From Streptomyces sp. WAC08241 (GTDB lineage Bacteria; Actinomycetota; Actinomycetes; Streptomycetales; Streptomycetaceae), in contig CP042279.1 in assembly GCA_007858575.1 (NCBI GenBank), forward strand, positions 1,922,001 through 1,986,000: a stretch of 64,000 nucleotides of DNA, read 5' to 3'. Of this stretch, positions 1 to 9,880 are shown one piece after another. A program made the position numbers and the translations under genes. Below the pieces are notes generated by a model. That model worked only from the letters and a program-made list of their open reading frames with translations. It was not told the DNA's origin and did no database searches. The first letter of the stretch is position 1, and every line of letters starts with the position of its first letter.

Positions 1-3000
1 AAGGGGTCTCGGCACGGTTCTCCGCCTCCCGCAGGAAGGCGGTCAGCTAGTCGGCGCCGCGCGTGCGGTCGCCCGGCGACGTCGCGGTGCGCAGGGTGTA
101 CGGGGCGGGGCCTCGAACCGGCCGTCGGGATCGTGGAGGAGCGCCTCGAACTCGCGTCCGTCGTCGACGCCCCGGTCGTTCTCGGTGATCCCGAGGACCG
201 CTCCCCGCCGAGCGGCAGGACGGTGCAGTACGAGGTGCCGCGCCCTGGCCGTCGGGGGTGTGCAGGTGGGGGTGGCGAGGTGGAGCGTCACCCGGCGCCA
301 GTGGCCGGCCGAGCTCTCCGTCGAGGCGAGGCCCAGGGCGTCGACCAGGCCGAGCACGTCGAGCAGCGCGGCCCGGTGCTCGACGCCGCTGCCGGGCGCG
401 ACGGACCGGTAGGCGAGCGCCGCCGGTTCGTGCAGGAAGGGGAGGAAGGAGAACGGGGAGTACGGCAGGGAGGGCAGGTCGTAGTGGAGCGTCCCCGGAG
501 GGGGCGCGTCGGAGGCGCCGGCCCGTGCCGCCGCCAGTTCGCCCAGGAAGCGGTGGGTCACGTCCGAGGCCGCGCCCCGGCTGTAGTAGCCGGAGCCGGT
601 GAGTCCGTCGAGCGCCTCGGCGAGCAGGCTGTCGTGGGGTCCCTCGGCGCGCGTCTCTCGGGTTCGGCCGCCGGGTCGAGCCGGGCGGCCACGTCGTCCA
701 GGGCGTTCTGCTGCGCCACGGCGAAGCGCAGCGCCTTCGCCACGCCCGCGACCAGTTCGGGTGCGGTGATCCCCGGCAGCGCGGCGGCCACGAGGTCCGG
801 GACGTCCGCGGCCCGCTCGGCCAGGACGGCCGCCTTCAGGAGGGTGCCGGCCGTCTCCGCGTCGGCGGCGCGCAGCAGGTCCGAGCCCGCGGGTCGCGCG
901 GGCGGAGGGCGTAGAAGTGGGTCAGCGGCGGTAGGGGCGTGGCGGCGGTGCCGTAGATGTCGTTCCGGTCGCCGTCGGACACCGTCGTGACCACGCCGTC
1001 CGGGTCGGTGAGCAGCAGTTCCCGCCACTGGCGGGTCAGGGCCCTGGGCCGGTCGTCGCCGGGGAACGTCAGGGCGGCGGCGGGCATGTCGGAGCCCTCG
1101 GGAGGGAGACGGTGCGGCCCGCGGTGTCGTCGGCGCACCAGCCGTCGCCGGGGATCCGCAGGACCCGCCAGCCGAGCAGGCCGCCGGCGGGGACGCCGAG
1201 GGCCGAGCCGTCCACGGCGGGCGGGCCGCACCCACGAGGAGTGCGGGCCAGTCGGGCGCCGGGGGCGTGGGCGCGGGTGGCGTCGGCGAGGAAGGCGGCA
1301 GGGAGCGCCGGCCCCGGGTGTCCTCGGCGGGGTCGTACTCGACCCAGTCGCCCTCCCCCTGGTACTCCCCCGTGTTCTCCCACACCCAGTAGGAGGTGCC
1401 GTCGGAGATCACCGCCCGTTCCCTCGGCAGCTTCGTGTCTCCGGCGTGCAGGACCCCGCCGCCGGTGGTGCGGCCGCCGCCGGGCAGCGGCAGGGTGGGC
1501 CGGTCGGAGCGGACGGACCAGTAGTTGATCTCGGCATCGAGGGTGAACACGTGGTCGGGCGCGGTGTGCCAGTAGCCCTGTACGGGGCTGTTGCCGTAGC
1601 CGGTCCAGAACACGAGGAGGGCGCCGTCCACGTAGTGGAAGCCGCACCGGTGGGAGGATTGGCCGGCGGGCACGCGCAGGTCGTGGGTGAGGACGGTGGA
1701 ATCGGCGTCGATGACCCGCACTCGGGTGGAGTTGGCCACGATCAGATGGGGCCAGGCCTCGAAGACGGCGAGTTCGTCGAACTTGCCGCGCCCGGGGGCC
1801 AGGTCAGCGACGGCCTCTCCCACGCCGGCCAGTGGAACTCCTCCCACAGGCCGCCGCGCAGGGTGCGCGCCAGGGTCTCGCCGAGGTCGGCGCCGGCGGC
1901 GGCCGCCACCTCCTCCGGAGCGAGCGCGAGGGCCTCGGCGGGCAGCCACGACAGGCGGGCGATCGCCTTGGGCACTCCGGGCAGTCCGGCCGCCACCGAG
2001 TCGCGGGCGACCTCGCGCACCCACTCGGTGAGCATCGGGCGGCCTCCGGCCGCGGCGGCGAGCTGGCGCATCACGTCCGCTCCGGAGGAGGCGTCGTGGT
2101 AGGCGTTCGCGGAGCGCCGGAAGGCAGCGCGGAAGCGCGGGTCGGCGGCGACCGCGGTCAGGTCGCGGGGTTCTCCCGCGCGCCCAGTCCGACAGGTTGA
2201 GGGCGGCGCCGCTCGTCCTGGAGGTCTCCGGCTCCGGGTCGGCGACCGGGAGGTCCAGCGAGAGCAGCAGGTCGAGCAGGTCGAGGTCCTCGACGCCGAT
2301 CCGCAGGAAGGCCCGGTCGTCGGGGCGGGCCGCCAGGTCGGCGCGCAGCCGCCCGGCCGCCCGTTCCACCAGGTCGAGCAGGGCCGGCGGGGTGCGGCGG
2401 TCGCCCCAGCCCCGGTGCCGGGCGGTGTGGAAGCGCTCCAGCCAGCCGGCCGCGCCGTCGGCGCAGCACTCCTCCGGCGGCACGTCGGTGCCGGTCAGTC
2501 CGGCGTCGGCCCCGGACTCCGCGAGGATCCCCAGCCACAGCTCGCTGAGTTCGCCGTCGTCGGAGGGCGGCATCATCTCCAGGAGCGTGCCCCGTACGGC
2601 CGGGACGCGGCGGGCCAGGGCGACGAGGGCGGAGCGGTGCGTCTTCCACCAGCCCTCGGCCGCGCGCAGGGTGGCGGTCAGCGGGAGGAGTTCGGCGAGG
2701 TAGTCCTGTTCCGCCTCGGCGGCGGACAGGCCGGCGGCGCGGGCCAGGCGGCGCAGTTCCGTGGTGGCCTGGGCGGAGGGGGCGAGTCCGCCGGCGGTCC
2801 GCCGCACGCACAGGCGCCGGAAGCGCTCGTAGGCCTCGGTGGGCGCGAGCCGGGCGGCCAGTTCTTTGCCGTACCCGGTGAGGACCTTCACCGGCAGCGC
2901 GCCGACCAGGGCGAATTCGAGGAAGACGGCGTCGAGCCGGTCCTCGTCGACGGCGAGCCCGTGCTGGGCCTCGCTGGTGCGGGCGCGGGCGAAGAGCTGC

Positions 3001-3529
3001 CCCGCGTACGTGGTGTTGTCGACGCCGAGGAAGACGCGGGCGGCCTGCTCGTAGAAGACGGGCAGGAAGTGCGGGACGGCGGAGGCGAGCCGGTCGGCGA
3101 GTTCGAGGCAGGCGTCCAGGGCGGCCTTGGGCTTGGTCCTGGCCTGCCGGGCGAGGCGGTCGAGCTCCGGCACGACCGCGAGGGCGTGGTGGCCGTCCTC
3201 GGGGTGGTGCACCAGGACCCATTCGGGGAAGCCCAGTTCTGGCGGCGGCCGAGGCCCACGACGGCCGGTTCCCCGTGGGGTTCGAGGCCGAGGAAGCCGG
3301 CGGCGAGGTTCTCGGCGGGGCCGAGTTCGGCCGCGGCGAGGCGGACGACGACCCGGTCCTCGCCGAGGGCGGGGTGGCGGTAGGTCCGGGCGGTCAGGTC
3401 GACCGCCGAGGCCCCCGCGTCCCGGGCGCCGGGCGGGAGCACGGCTCCGGCCGCGAGGAGTTCCGCGTTGTCGCGGGCTCCTCCGGGAGCCCCGTCCACG
3501 GTCCTGTCGGAAGCGGTCGTACCGGTCAC
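1..3529 (-). CDS. Large uncharacterised protein encoded after DUF4132 (partial, many frame breaks)
   Basis: A very long protein begins at a GTG that overlaps the stop of the DUF4132 gene (GTGA), so the two are translationally coupled. It runs off the left edge, giving at least about 1170 residues once the frames are joined. Good coding stretches in different frames follow each other at about 3529-3250, 3250-2170, 2170-1790, 1790-1290, 1290-1110, 1110-900, 900-650 and 650-1; the last contains an in-frame TAG at 47-49 where Trp would fit. I see no catalytic motif, signal peptide or membrane segment. The middle is helical and Leu/Ala rich, and the later part (1790-1290) is rich in Trp, Tyr and Gly like a beta-propeller. 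In enterobacteria DUF4132 proteins lie with MoxR ATPase and VWA genes, so a role in such a system is an inference only. Confidence 0.6.
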
Positions 3530-4382
3530 GCGTCCCCACCCTCTTCGATCGTGCGGCCGGCGTGCAGCGCCGCGGCCATGCGCATTCCCTCGGACCAGGC
3601 CACCGGTCCGACCTCGTTCAGCCGCACGGCGCGGCCGTCGTCGTCGTGCCAGCCGAGCGCGCCGGTCTCCGACTCCCCGTCCCAGTACGGCTCGCCGATC
3701 CACACCGACGCCTCAGTGGCGCGGCCCCCGTCGCGGACCTTGCAGGTGGCGTAGCCGCCGGAGACGCGGTAGCCGAGCGAGGTCGCGCGGGCCGCGAGGC
3801 CGAAGCGCGAGGCGAACTTCCCGCCCGCGTAGTCCCGTACCTCCGTCGCCGTCTCCGGGTGGGCGGCGGCCGGCCTGGTCCAGGTGGCCCGGTGGATCTG
3901 CTCCACCCGCTGGGTGATGCCGAGTTCGGCGGCGAAGTCCCGCACGTCGTCGAGGTCGGGGAGGAGCACGGGGTGCGGGAAGGTGACGGTGCGCGGGGAG
4001 AGCCGTACGGTCTCGCCGTCGAGGTCGACGACCTTCAGCCCGCCGTCGGCGGTGACGTCCCGCAGGAAGCCGGCCTCGTCCGGGTCGTCGCCCACCACGG
4101 CCATGTCGCGGAGGGCCGACTGCCAGGCCTCGTCCGGCCACACGCGGGCGATCAGCCCGGTGGGCACGGGGAGCGAGGACACCATCCAGGTGTCCACCTG
4201 GGCCACGCACGCGGCCGCGTGCCGGTCCAGCCATTCGGCCAGTTGCCGGAGCCGGTCGACCTCGGGATGGTCCCGCAGTGCCTTCGGCAGGGTCTTCAAC
4301 TGCCGTCCCCGGAGCGCCGTGCGACCACGCGCCCCTCATCGAGGGTGATCTCGTACCCCTCGTCCGCTGTCAGCCACGCCAT
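3526..4382 (-). CDS. DUF4132 domain-containing protein (one frame break)
   Basis: The protein matches the C-terminal DUF4132 domain found in E. coli YehI/MolR: it has the VRDFAAELGITQRVEQIHR segment and later Gly-Tyr-Ala-Thr-Cys and Trp-His-Asp-Asp-Asp-Gly motifs. I start it at ATG 4382 (MAWLTADEGYEI) because a TTG start at 4299 would lose the conserved N terminus. The 857-base length is one short of whole codons, and the frame changes near 4300 just before LKTLPKALRDHPEVDRLR, consistent with one lost base; the repaired protein is about 285 residues. The biochemical function is unknown. It is the first gene of a coupled pair with the long protein downstream. Confidence 0.75.
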
Positions 4383-4854
4383 CGGCCGTGTCCCTCCGTC
4401 TGTCGTCCGGATCCGCGCAGCCCGAACAAGGGGTCGAAAGCCCCTGAGCTGCGGTATGAGGGGAGACTAACCAGGGCCACTGACAACGGGCGTTCGGGCC
4501 CCGGTCGCAGAAGCAGCGGGCTCGCCGCACGGGCCGTCAGTTCTTCCTGTACATCTTCGGCACGGTCTATCCGCTCCAGCGCGGCTCACCGGAGTCGAAG
4601 CCCGTCGGCGCCACGCACGACGCCACGGGCGTGGAGGAGCGACGGGCGGGGCGGAGGGGTGACGGGCGGGCGGCGACGGCGGGCGCCCGGAAGCCCGGAC
4701 CGCTGCCCGGGCAGGAGGGAAGGGCCCGGACAGCGGCACCCGGCCACTGCCCGGTCGGGCGGGGTCCACTCGTGCCGGCACCCCGGCGGTGCGAACCGTC
4801 GGGGTGCCGGTGGTGCGCCGGAGGGCGTGGTCCTTCGTCCCACGGCGGGGTCGT
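4383..4854. other. Intergenic region with an orphan coding-like stretch
   Basis: This 470-base gap holds the presumed DUF4132 promoter on the minus strand and a strong hairpin at 4775-4810. On the plus strand about 4482-4680 stays open with strong G/C third-position bias and encodes a sensible segment around FFLYIFGTVYPLQRGSPES, but there is no start codon with a ribosome site. It may be the remnant or 3-prime end of a damaged gene. I do not recognise the family. Confidence 0.3.
4775..4810 (-). terminator. Hairpin terminator after the 69-residue gene
   Basis: The arms 4775-4790 and 4795-4810 pair over 16 positions with one G-T and a four-base loop. It lies 45 bases past the stop of the small minus-strand gene at 4855-5064. 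There is no U tract, as is usual for Streptomyces terminators. Confidence 0.6.
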
Positions 4855-5064
4855 TCAGCGGAGGTCAGGTCTCGTCGGGGCGCCGGCCGGAGGGGTTCCG
4901 CCGCCCTCGGCGCCGCCCTTCTCCCCGTTGTCCGTGCCGTGGGCCGTGCCCCGGCCCCGCTCGTCGGGCCGGTGGGCCTGGCGGGCCTTGAGTTCGGCGA
5001 GGTCCCGCGGGGTCGCCGCGCCCTTTCCGCTCCTGCGCTGCCCAGGGCTCTGCGGACCGCTCAT
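4855..5064 (-). CDS. Small hydrophilic hypothetical protein, 69 residues
   Basis: An intact small frame starts at ATG 5064 with a good ribosome site (GAGGAG seven bases upstream). The product is charged and disordered in look, with MSGPQSPGQRRSGKGAAT at the N terminus, a short helical DLAELKARQAHRP segment, and a Gly/Pro-rich tail. There is no signal peptide or membrane segment. Third positions are G/C rich, and a strong hairpin follows the stop, which supports a real gene. No function can be assigned; short proteins of this kind are common next to stress genes in streptomycetes. Confidence 0.55.
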   Translation of the reverse strand: MSGPQSPGQRRSGKGAATPRDLAELKARQAHRPDERGRGTAHGTDNGEKGGAEGGGTPPAGAPTRPDLR

Positions 5065-5301
5065 GGCGTCTCCTCACGTCGGGTGGACCGGTGTCCTTCC
5101 GTACCGGTGCCCTTCTCCCGACGCGTCTCCCCGATCCGGCGGGCCCCATGCCCCGCCTCCCCTTCGTCGTCCGTTCCCCTGCCGCTCCCCGTCGGTGGAG
5201 GGGATGGTCACCGACGGTGGCGGAGCATGACCGGCCGCGACGGGGGTAGCGGCGGGGCAGCACAGGCGAGAAACACCAGGAGCACGAGAGGAGGCGGAGC
5301 C

Positions 5302-6108
5302 ATGGCCGACATCCAGGGCTTCGACCCGCGTACGGCGATCGTCACCGGTTCGGACTCGGGGATCGGGCGCGCCGTCGCGGTACGGCTCGCGGAGGCGGGT
5401 CTCGACGTGGGCGTCACGTGGCACACGGACGAGGCGGGCGCACGGGCCACGGCGGAGGAGGTCCGCGCCCACGGGAGGCGGGCGGCCGTCGCCCGTCTGG
5501 ACCTGACGGAGCTGCCGGGGCGGCCGACGTGGTCGACCGGCTCGCGGAGGAGCTGGGCGGGGTCGACGTCCTGGTCAACAACGCCGGCACCGGTACGGCC
5601 GAGTCCTTCCTCGACCTGAGCCTGGAGAAGGTCAGGGAGGTGCTCGACGTCGACCTGACGGGTCCGTTCCTGTGCGCCCAGCGCGCCGCCCGCCGGATGA
5701 TCGACCGGGGGCGCGGGGCCGCATCGTGCAGATCACCTCGGTGCACGAGCACCAGCCCCGGGTGGGCGCCGGGCCGTACTGCGCGGCCAAGGGCGGCCTC
5801 GGGCTGCTCACCCAGGTCATGGCCCTGGAGCTGGGCGAGTACGGCATCACGGTCAACTCCGTCGCGCCCGGCGAGATCGCCACCCCGATGACCGGCCAGG
5901 AGGACGAGGACGTCCGGAGCACGTCCCGGCCGGGCGTTCCCCTCGGGCGGCCGGGGACGCGCGCGAGGTCGCCGCCGTCGTCGCCTTCCTGGCGAGCCCC
6001 GACGCGTCGTACGTGACGGGGGCGTCCTGGGCGGTGGACGGCGGGATGCTCCGCATGGGCCCGATGGCCGGCTCGCACCTGACGTCCGACGACTGGCGCA
6101 AGCCCTGA
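5302..6108 (+). CDS. SDR family oxidoreductase (three frame breaks)
   Basis: A classical short-chain dehydrogenase/reductase of about 269 residues. The Rossmann glycine motif TGSDSGIGRAVAVRLAEAG sits at residues 12-30, NNAG near residue 95, the catalytic Ser in ITSVHEHQP and the YxxxK pair in YCAAKGG near residues 160-164, and the C-terminal SYVTGASWAVDGG is typical. It uses NAD(P)H; the substrate is unknown. The start at 5302 follows an AGGAGG ribosome site. Frames break at about 5518, 5716 and 5950; each is explained by one missing G (for example CCGGGGCGGCC where CCGGGGGCGGCC restores the frame). A hairpin at 6161-6189 ends the transcript. Confidence 0.85.
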
Positions 6109-6160
6109 CCGCCGCTCCCGCCCGCACGGCGGCGCCGGAGTCGTAGGCCGTGGACGTGTC

Positions 6161-6189
6161 CGTGCCCCGCCGTGGACGGCGGGGGCACG
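6161..6189. terminator. Bidirectional hairpin between convergent genes
   Basis: CGTGCCCCGCCG pairs with CGGCGGGGGCACG (one bulged G) around a four-base loop between the convergent SDR and baeRF2-family genes. Confidence 0.55.
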
Positions 6190-6269
6190 GGACGTTCCGC
6201 GACGACGTACGGGAGCGGAACGGTCGGTCGCTACGGCGACGGCGACGGCGAGGCGACCGCGGACCGGTG

Positions 6270-7416
6270 TCAGTCGCTCCAGCGCAGGACCGCTCCCAGG
6301 CCGCCCGCCGGGCCCGCCATCTCCTCCGGCACCACGAGCACCTCGGAGCCCGCGGCGACGCAGGCGCGCAGCAGCGCGTCGTCGGCGCGCGCCTCCTCCG
6401 GCCGGCCGAACCCCCATCCCCTGGCCTCGGCACGGCCCACGGCGACCTCGTCGGGTCCCGGGCCGACCCACACGGGGCGGCTCGCGTCGGGGCGTCCCGG
6501 CCGAGGAGGAGGGTGGCGACCTGGTGCTCCCGGGCGGCGGCGGCCACGGCCGGGATCCCCTCGGCGGCCGGTCCGCGACCGGTGTCGACGGTCGTCTCGC
6601 GGTGTTCACCGGGCCGGCCGCGCGCCCTGCGGAAATCGTCGAGCGCGCTCCGCACCCGTTCCCGGGCGTAGCGGGAGCGGGCCTCCTCGATCTGCCGGTC
6701 GAGGAGCTCGGTGGAGGCGCCGGGCGCGCGGCTGCCGTGGTCCACCTCGACAGTGGCGTTCCGGAGCCGCCGCGGCAGCCGTTCCCGTACTGCCTTGCGC
6801 TCGCGCGCGTCCCCGGCCAGGACCAGGAGGGTGCCGCCGTCCTGCGGACAGCGCCGGACGAGTTCGCCGGCGATGACGTCGGCCGTCTCCTCCCAGGCGT
6901 CCTCGACCTTGTTGCTGTAGTGCCACGCGTACCGGTCCTGGGGGAGGGAGCGGTGTCCGCGGCCCTGCCACTGCTTCCCGTGCGCCTCGCCCAGGTTCCG
7001 CGTGCCGCGGGAGTCCCGCAGTTCGAGGTCGGCGCCCGCGCGGTCGATGAGGGCCACCTGGCAGGCGGGTTCGTCGCTCCGCAAGAGCACCAGGGGCGCG
7101 ACGTGCGGGAGGTTCGTCCACGTGGCCCCGGTGGACGGCGGGGCCGTCGTGAGGGGGAGGTCGAGGACGACCTCGCCGGCCGTCGCGAAGAGGGCGCGTC
7201 CGGGCGGCGCGTCGGAGACCGGTTCGGCGGCGAGCCGTTCGGCGACCGCGCGGATCGTGGCCGGTTCGGCGCCCTCGTCGACGAGCTGTCCGGCCACGGC
7301 GCGGTTGCGCAACTGCTGGATCTGCGCCGCGTCCTCGGTGGACCGGCCCGTCTCGACGTAGACGGAGGCCCAGGGCCGGGACGTTCCAGGAGCGGTTTCA
7401 GGAAGTCGAGGTTCAT
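6270..7416 (-). CDS. Bacterial eRF1-like (baeRF2 / Vms1-type) protein, two frame breaks
   Basis: About 382 residues after repair. The protein resembles the actinobacterial Rv2629-like family, now grouped with the bacterial archaeo-eukaryotic release factor domain family (baeRF2). Seen are MNLDFLKPLLERPGP at the N terminus, then WASVYVETGRSTEDAA after a break near 7385, the HYSNKVEDAWEETADVIA block, LLVLAGDARERKAVRERLP, and after a second break near 6490 a C terminus ending LRACVAAGSEVLVVPEE. The family is predicted to act on ribosomes or peptidyl-tRNA; that is family inference. Rv2629 of M. tuberculosis is a dormancy gene, and the stress-type neighbours fit. The start is ATG 7416. Confidence 0.7.
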
Positions 7417-7462
7417 GGTGTCCCCACGGGGGTCGGTCGGAACGAACGGGGTCCGGAGGCGG

Positions 7463-7991
7463 TCAGCGCTCCGTCCCGGGCTCCTCGCGCCGTCCGAACA
7501 CTTCGGATTCGTCCACCGTGGCGTCCGCCCCGGTGTCCACGTGCATCGCGGCCTCCTCGGCCGGCGCGGCCCAGTCGTCCGGGCCGACGTCCCGGGCGAC
7601 CGTGCGGTTCCCCGTCTCCCTCGGGGTGTCGACCGGGGCGAGACGGCCCGCCCGGGTGGTGCCGGCCTGCTCGTCGACGGGTTCGCCCGCGCCGCCCGGG
7701 AGGTCGCCGATGCTGTCGCCTCCGGCGGCTGCTCGTCGGGGATCTCCTGGGCGAGCCGGTCGTCGAGCGGCTCGCCCTCGCGCTGCTCCCGCTGGGTGGT
7801 GCCGTACCGGGTCACCCCGCGCGGGCGCTCGGGGGCGAGTAGCCGGGGCTGGACATGTCCTCCAGCGGGTCCGTCACGATCGCGTTGTCCGGATCGAGTT
7901 CGTCGGTAGGACGGTTGTCCACGTCGGAGTGGGTGGGCTGGTAGACGTCGTCGCCACGGGCCTCGTCCGTGTCGGGCTCGTTGCGGTCCAT
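7463..7991 (-). CDS. DUF5709 domain-containing protein (two frame breaks)
   Basis: An acidic, disordered protein of about 176 residues. The conserved core includes DPLEDMSSPGYSPPERP followed by GVTRYGTTQREQREGE and LDDRLAQEIPDE, which is the DUF5709 signature of streptomycetes. The C-terminal part reads GDLPGGAGEPVDEQAG and ends near VFGRREEPGTER. Breaks lie near 7838 and 7725. No membrane segment or catalytic motif is visible and the function is unknown. It is transcribed towards the baeRF2 gene, 47 bases away, and the two may form an operon. Confidence 0.7.
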
Positions 7992-8089
7992 GGGGGTTTC
8001 CTTTCACAGGGAAGTCGTGGTTCAGGAGCCGCCCGCGCGGGCGGGGGCGGCTCGCCCGGGGCGGTCCGGGAAGTGGCGGATGCCCGCTC

Positions 8090-8518
8090 TCAGTCGGTGG
8101 CCAGGATGATCGCGTACACGAGGAAGAACAGCGCGAACACGATCACGACGGCCCACAGGGCGAGGAGCGGGCCGGTGGCCCATCCGCGCTTGAGCGGCCG
8201 GTAGGGTCCGGTCCCCGTTCCCGTACCGGACTCGGCCGGTGGCGTCTCGCCGGGCGCGGTCCCGCCTTCGACGCCGGGTCCCGGCGCGCCGGTCCTGCCC
8301 TCGGCTCCGAGGCCTGGCGCACCGGCTGCGCCCCCGGGGCCGAAGCCGGGTGTGCCGGTGCCGGGCGTACCGCTGCCGGACGTACCGGCTCCTCCCCCGG
8401 CACCGAAGCCAGGTGCGCCAGTGCCTGGTGTGCCGGGGCCTGGTGTCCCCGTGCCGCCTCCGACGTCGATGCCAGGTGTGTCCCGGGGCTCCGGGTCGGG
8501 GTTGCTCGGTCGGGTCAT
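8090..8518 (-). CDS. DUF6480-type small membrane protein with Gly/Pro/Thr-rich insert
   Basis: An intact 142-residue protein. The N terminus MTRPSNPDPEPRDTPG and the C-terminal PLKRGWATGPLLALWAVVIV followed by one membrane helix (FALFFLVYAIILATD) match DUF6480. Between them lies a long low-complexity stretch built from GTPG and GFG units, longer than I expect for this family. Two ATGs compete: GGAGGAG touches the ATG at 8527 but sits nine bases before the ATG at 8518, so 8518 is chosen. Probably a tail-anchored envelope protein of unknown role. Confidence 0.65.
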   Translation of the reverse strand: MTRPSNPDPEPRDTPGIDVGGGTGTPGPGTPGTGAPGFGAGGGAGTSGSGTPGTGTPGFGPGGAAGAPGLGAEGRTGAPGPGVEGGTAPGETPPAESGTGTGTGPYRPLKRGWATGPLLALWAVVIVFALFFLVYAIILATD

Positions 8519-8637
8519 GGCGTCCATCTCCTCCGGAATCCGGATGTCGCACGGCCGGTACGCGACTACCCGTCCGCGTCGGCCCTATCCGGTGTGCGGC
8601 GGGCCGGCCGCGCGGCGGCCGGTGCCCGGACCGCAGG

Positions 8638-8847
8638 TCAGTGGGCCGCCGCTCCGAACTCGGCGTGCTGGGTGCGCAGGGCGAAGTCGGACTCCGCCCC
8701 GGGTGGATCGCCGAGCGACCGGCGTCGTGCCTCGGCCGACGCCTCCCGCATCAGGGCCTCGAACTCCTCGTCCGTGAGTCGGTTCCGTTCGCTTTTCGTC
8801 CGCTGCTCCGTGCTGCGCACGGCGGGCCTCCTCAAGATCGTTGCCAT
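8638..8847 (-). CDS. Small hypothetical protein, 69 residues
   Basis: An intact frame starting at ATG 8847 (MATILRRPAVRSTEQR) and ending QHAEFGAAAH. It has a charged helical centre, LTDEEFEALMREASAEARRR, and no signal or membrane segment. An upstream in-frame extension to 8976 is possible, but its codons and composition look non-coding, so I prefer the shorter form. Function unknown. Confidence 0.5.
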   Translation of the reverse strand: MATILRRPAVRSTEQRTKSERNRLTDEEFEALMREASAEARRRSLGDPPGAESDFALRTQHAEFGAAAH

Positions 8848-9023
8848 GACGCTCTCATCCCGGCGGCTACCCGGTACGGAGCAGGACAGACAGGTCACGG
8901 ACGGCGAATTGTTCCCGGTGGCGGCCGGTCGCCGGGGACGGATGACCGGGCCCGGTCGGGGTAGACGCCGTTCCACCCCTTTGGGAGGGCCATCGCGATC
9001 AGTGGCGAGGACAGGAGCAGGCG

Positions 9024-9185
9024 ATGAACCTCACGGAAGACCCGGCCGCGCGCCGGTCGGCGAACGGAGAGGCGTACCCCGCGTCCGCCGGTCACGACCA
9101 CGTGCACGCGGGCACCGGCTCTCCCGAACCCCGCAGGGCCCCGCGGGAGGAGCCCGGAGGCCGGGGGCCCGCGAGGGCGACATGA
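9024..9185 (+). CDS. 53-residue ORF coupled to the nucleotidyltransferase
   Basis: A short frame, MNLTEDPAARRSANGEAY to GRGPARAT, preceded by AGGAGCAGGCG. Its TGA overlaps the ATG of the next gene in ATGA, so translation is probably coupled. The product is basic, rich in Pro, Gly and Arg, and of no known family. It could be a leader or a small partner of the nucleotidyltransferase. Confidence 0.4.
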   Translation: MNLTEDPAARRSANGEAYPASAGHDHVHAGTGSPEPRRAPREEPGGRGPARAT

Positions 9186-9775
9186 CCGCGCTGCCCCCCG
9201 ATCACACCCAGGCGATCCTGGAGACGACGAAGCAGGTCGGAGCGGTCCTGAAGGCACTGGGGTGCCCGTTCGCCCTGGTCGGCGGTGTCGCCGCCTACGC
9301 GCACGGCATCCCGGTCCGGCTCCAGCACGACACGGACTTCGCCGTACGGCGGGAGGACGCCGACGCCGTCACGAACGCGCTGCGGGAGAACGGCATCCGC
9401 ATCGTCGAGCCGCCCGAGGACTGGCTGGTCAAGGCGCGTTCCGGCGGTGAGGAGATCGACCTGATCTTCTCGCTGGCGGGGAAACCGGTCACGACCGAGC
9501 TTCTCGAACGCGCCCAGACGCTCCCGGTGGACTCGGTCCACATGCCGGTGCTCGCGCCGACCGACCTCCTGGTCTCCCGGCTGATGGCCTTCTCGGAGCA
9601 CCACTGCGACTTCGGCACCCTGCTGCCGGTGGCACGGGGACTGCGCGAACGGGTCGACTGGGCGCGCGTGCGCCAGGAGACCGAGGGCGCCCCGATGGCC
9701 GAGGCCTTCCTCTACCTGCTGGAACTGCTCCACGTCCTGCCGACCCACGGCCCCGCCGGCCCGGGTCACCCGTAA
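9182..9775 (+). CDS. Nucleotidyltransferase-fold family protein
   Basis: An intact 197-residue protein. The motif FALVGGVAAYAHG at residues 27-39 followed by HDTDFAV at residues 46-52 is the GG/DxD pattern of nucleotidyltransferase-superfamily proteins (AbiEii/MNT-like). A third acidic position lies in GGEEIDLIFSLAG near residue 85. The rest is helical. Members may transfer nucleotides to small molecules, RNA or proteins, and some are toxins of toxin-antitoxin pairs; nothing here fixes the substrate. It overlaps the upstream 53-residue frame by four bases. A hairpin at 9804-9827 follows. Confidence 0.75.
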   Translation: MTALPPDHTQAILETTKQVGAVLKALGCPFALVGGVAAYAHGIPVRLQHDTDFAVRREDADAVTNALRENGIRIVEPPEDWLVKARSGGEEIDLIFSLAGKPVTTELLERAQTLPVDSVHMPVLAPTDLLVSRLMAFSEHHCDFGTLLPVARGLRERVDWARVRQETEGAPMAEAFLYLLELLHVLPTHGPAGPGHP

Positions 9776-9803
9776 GTCGTCGCACCGCCGGAGGCGGCCC
9801 GGA

Positions 9804-9827
9804 CCGGCGTCCGGGGCTGGACGCCGG
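9804..9827. terminator. Bidirectional hairpin between convergent genes
   Basis: CCGGCGTCC and GGACGCCGG form a perfect nine-base stem with a six-base loop between the nucleotidyltransferase and EF-hand genes. Confidence 0.65.
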
Positions 9828-9880
9828 AGGAGGAGACCGACGGCGTCGGCGGCGGCCGGGACGCCGTGGGACGGTCCGGG

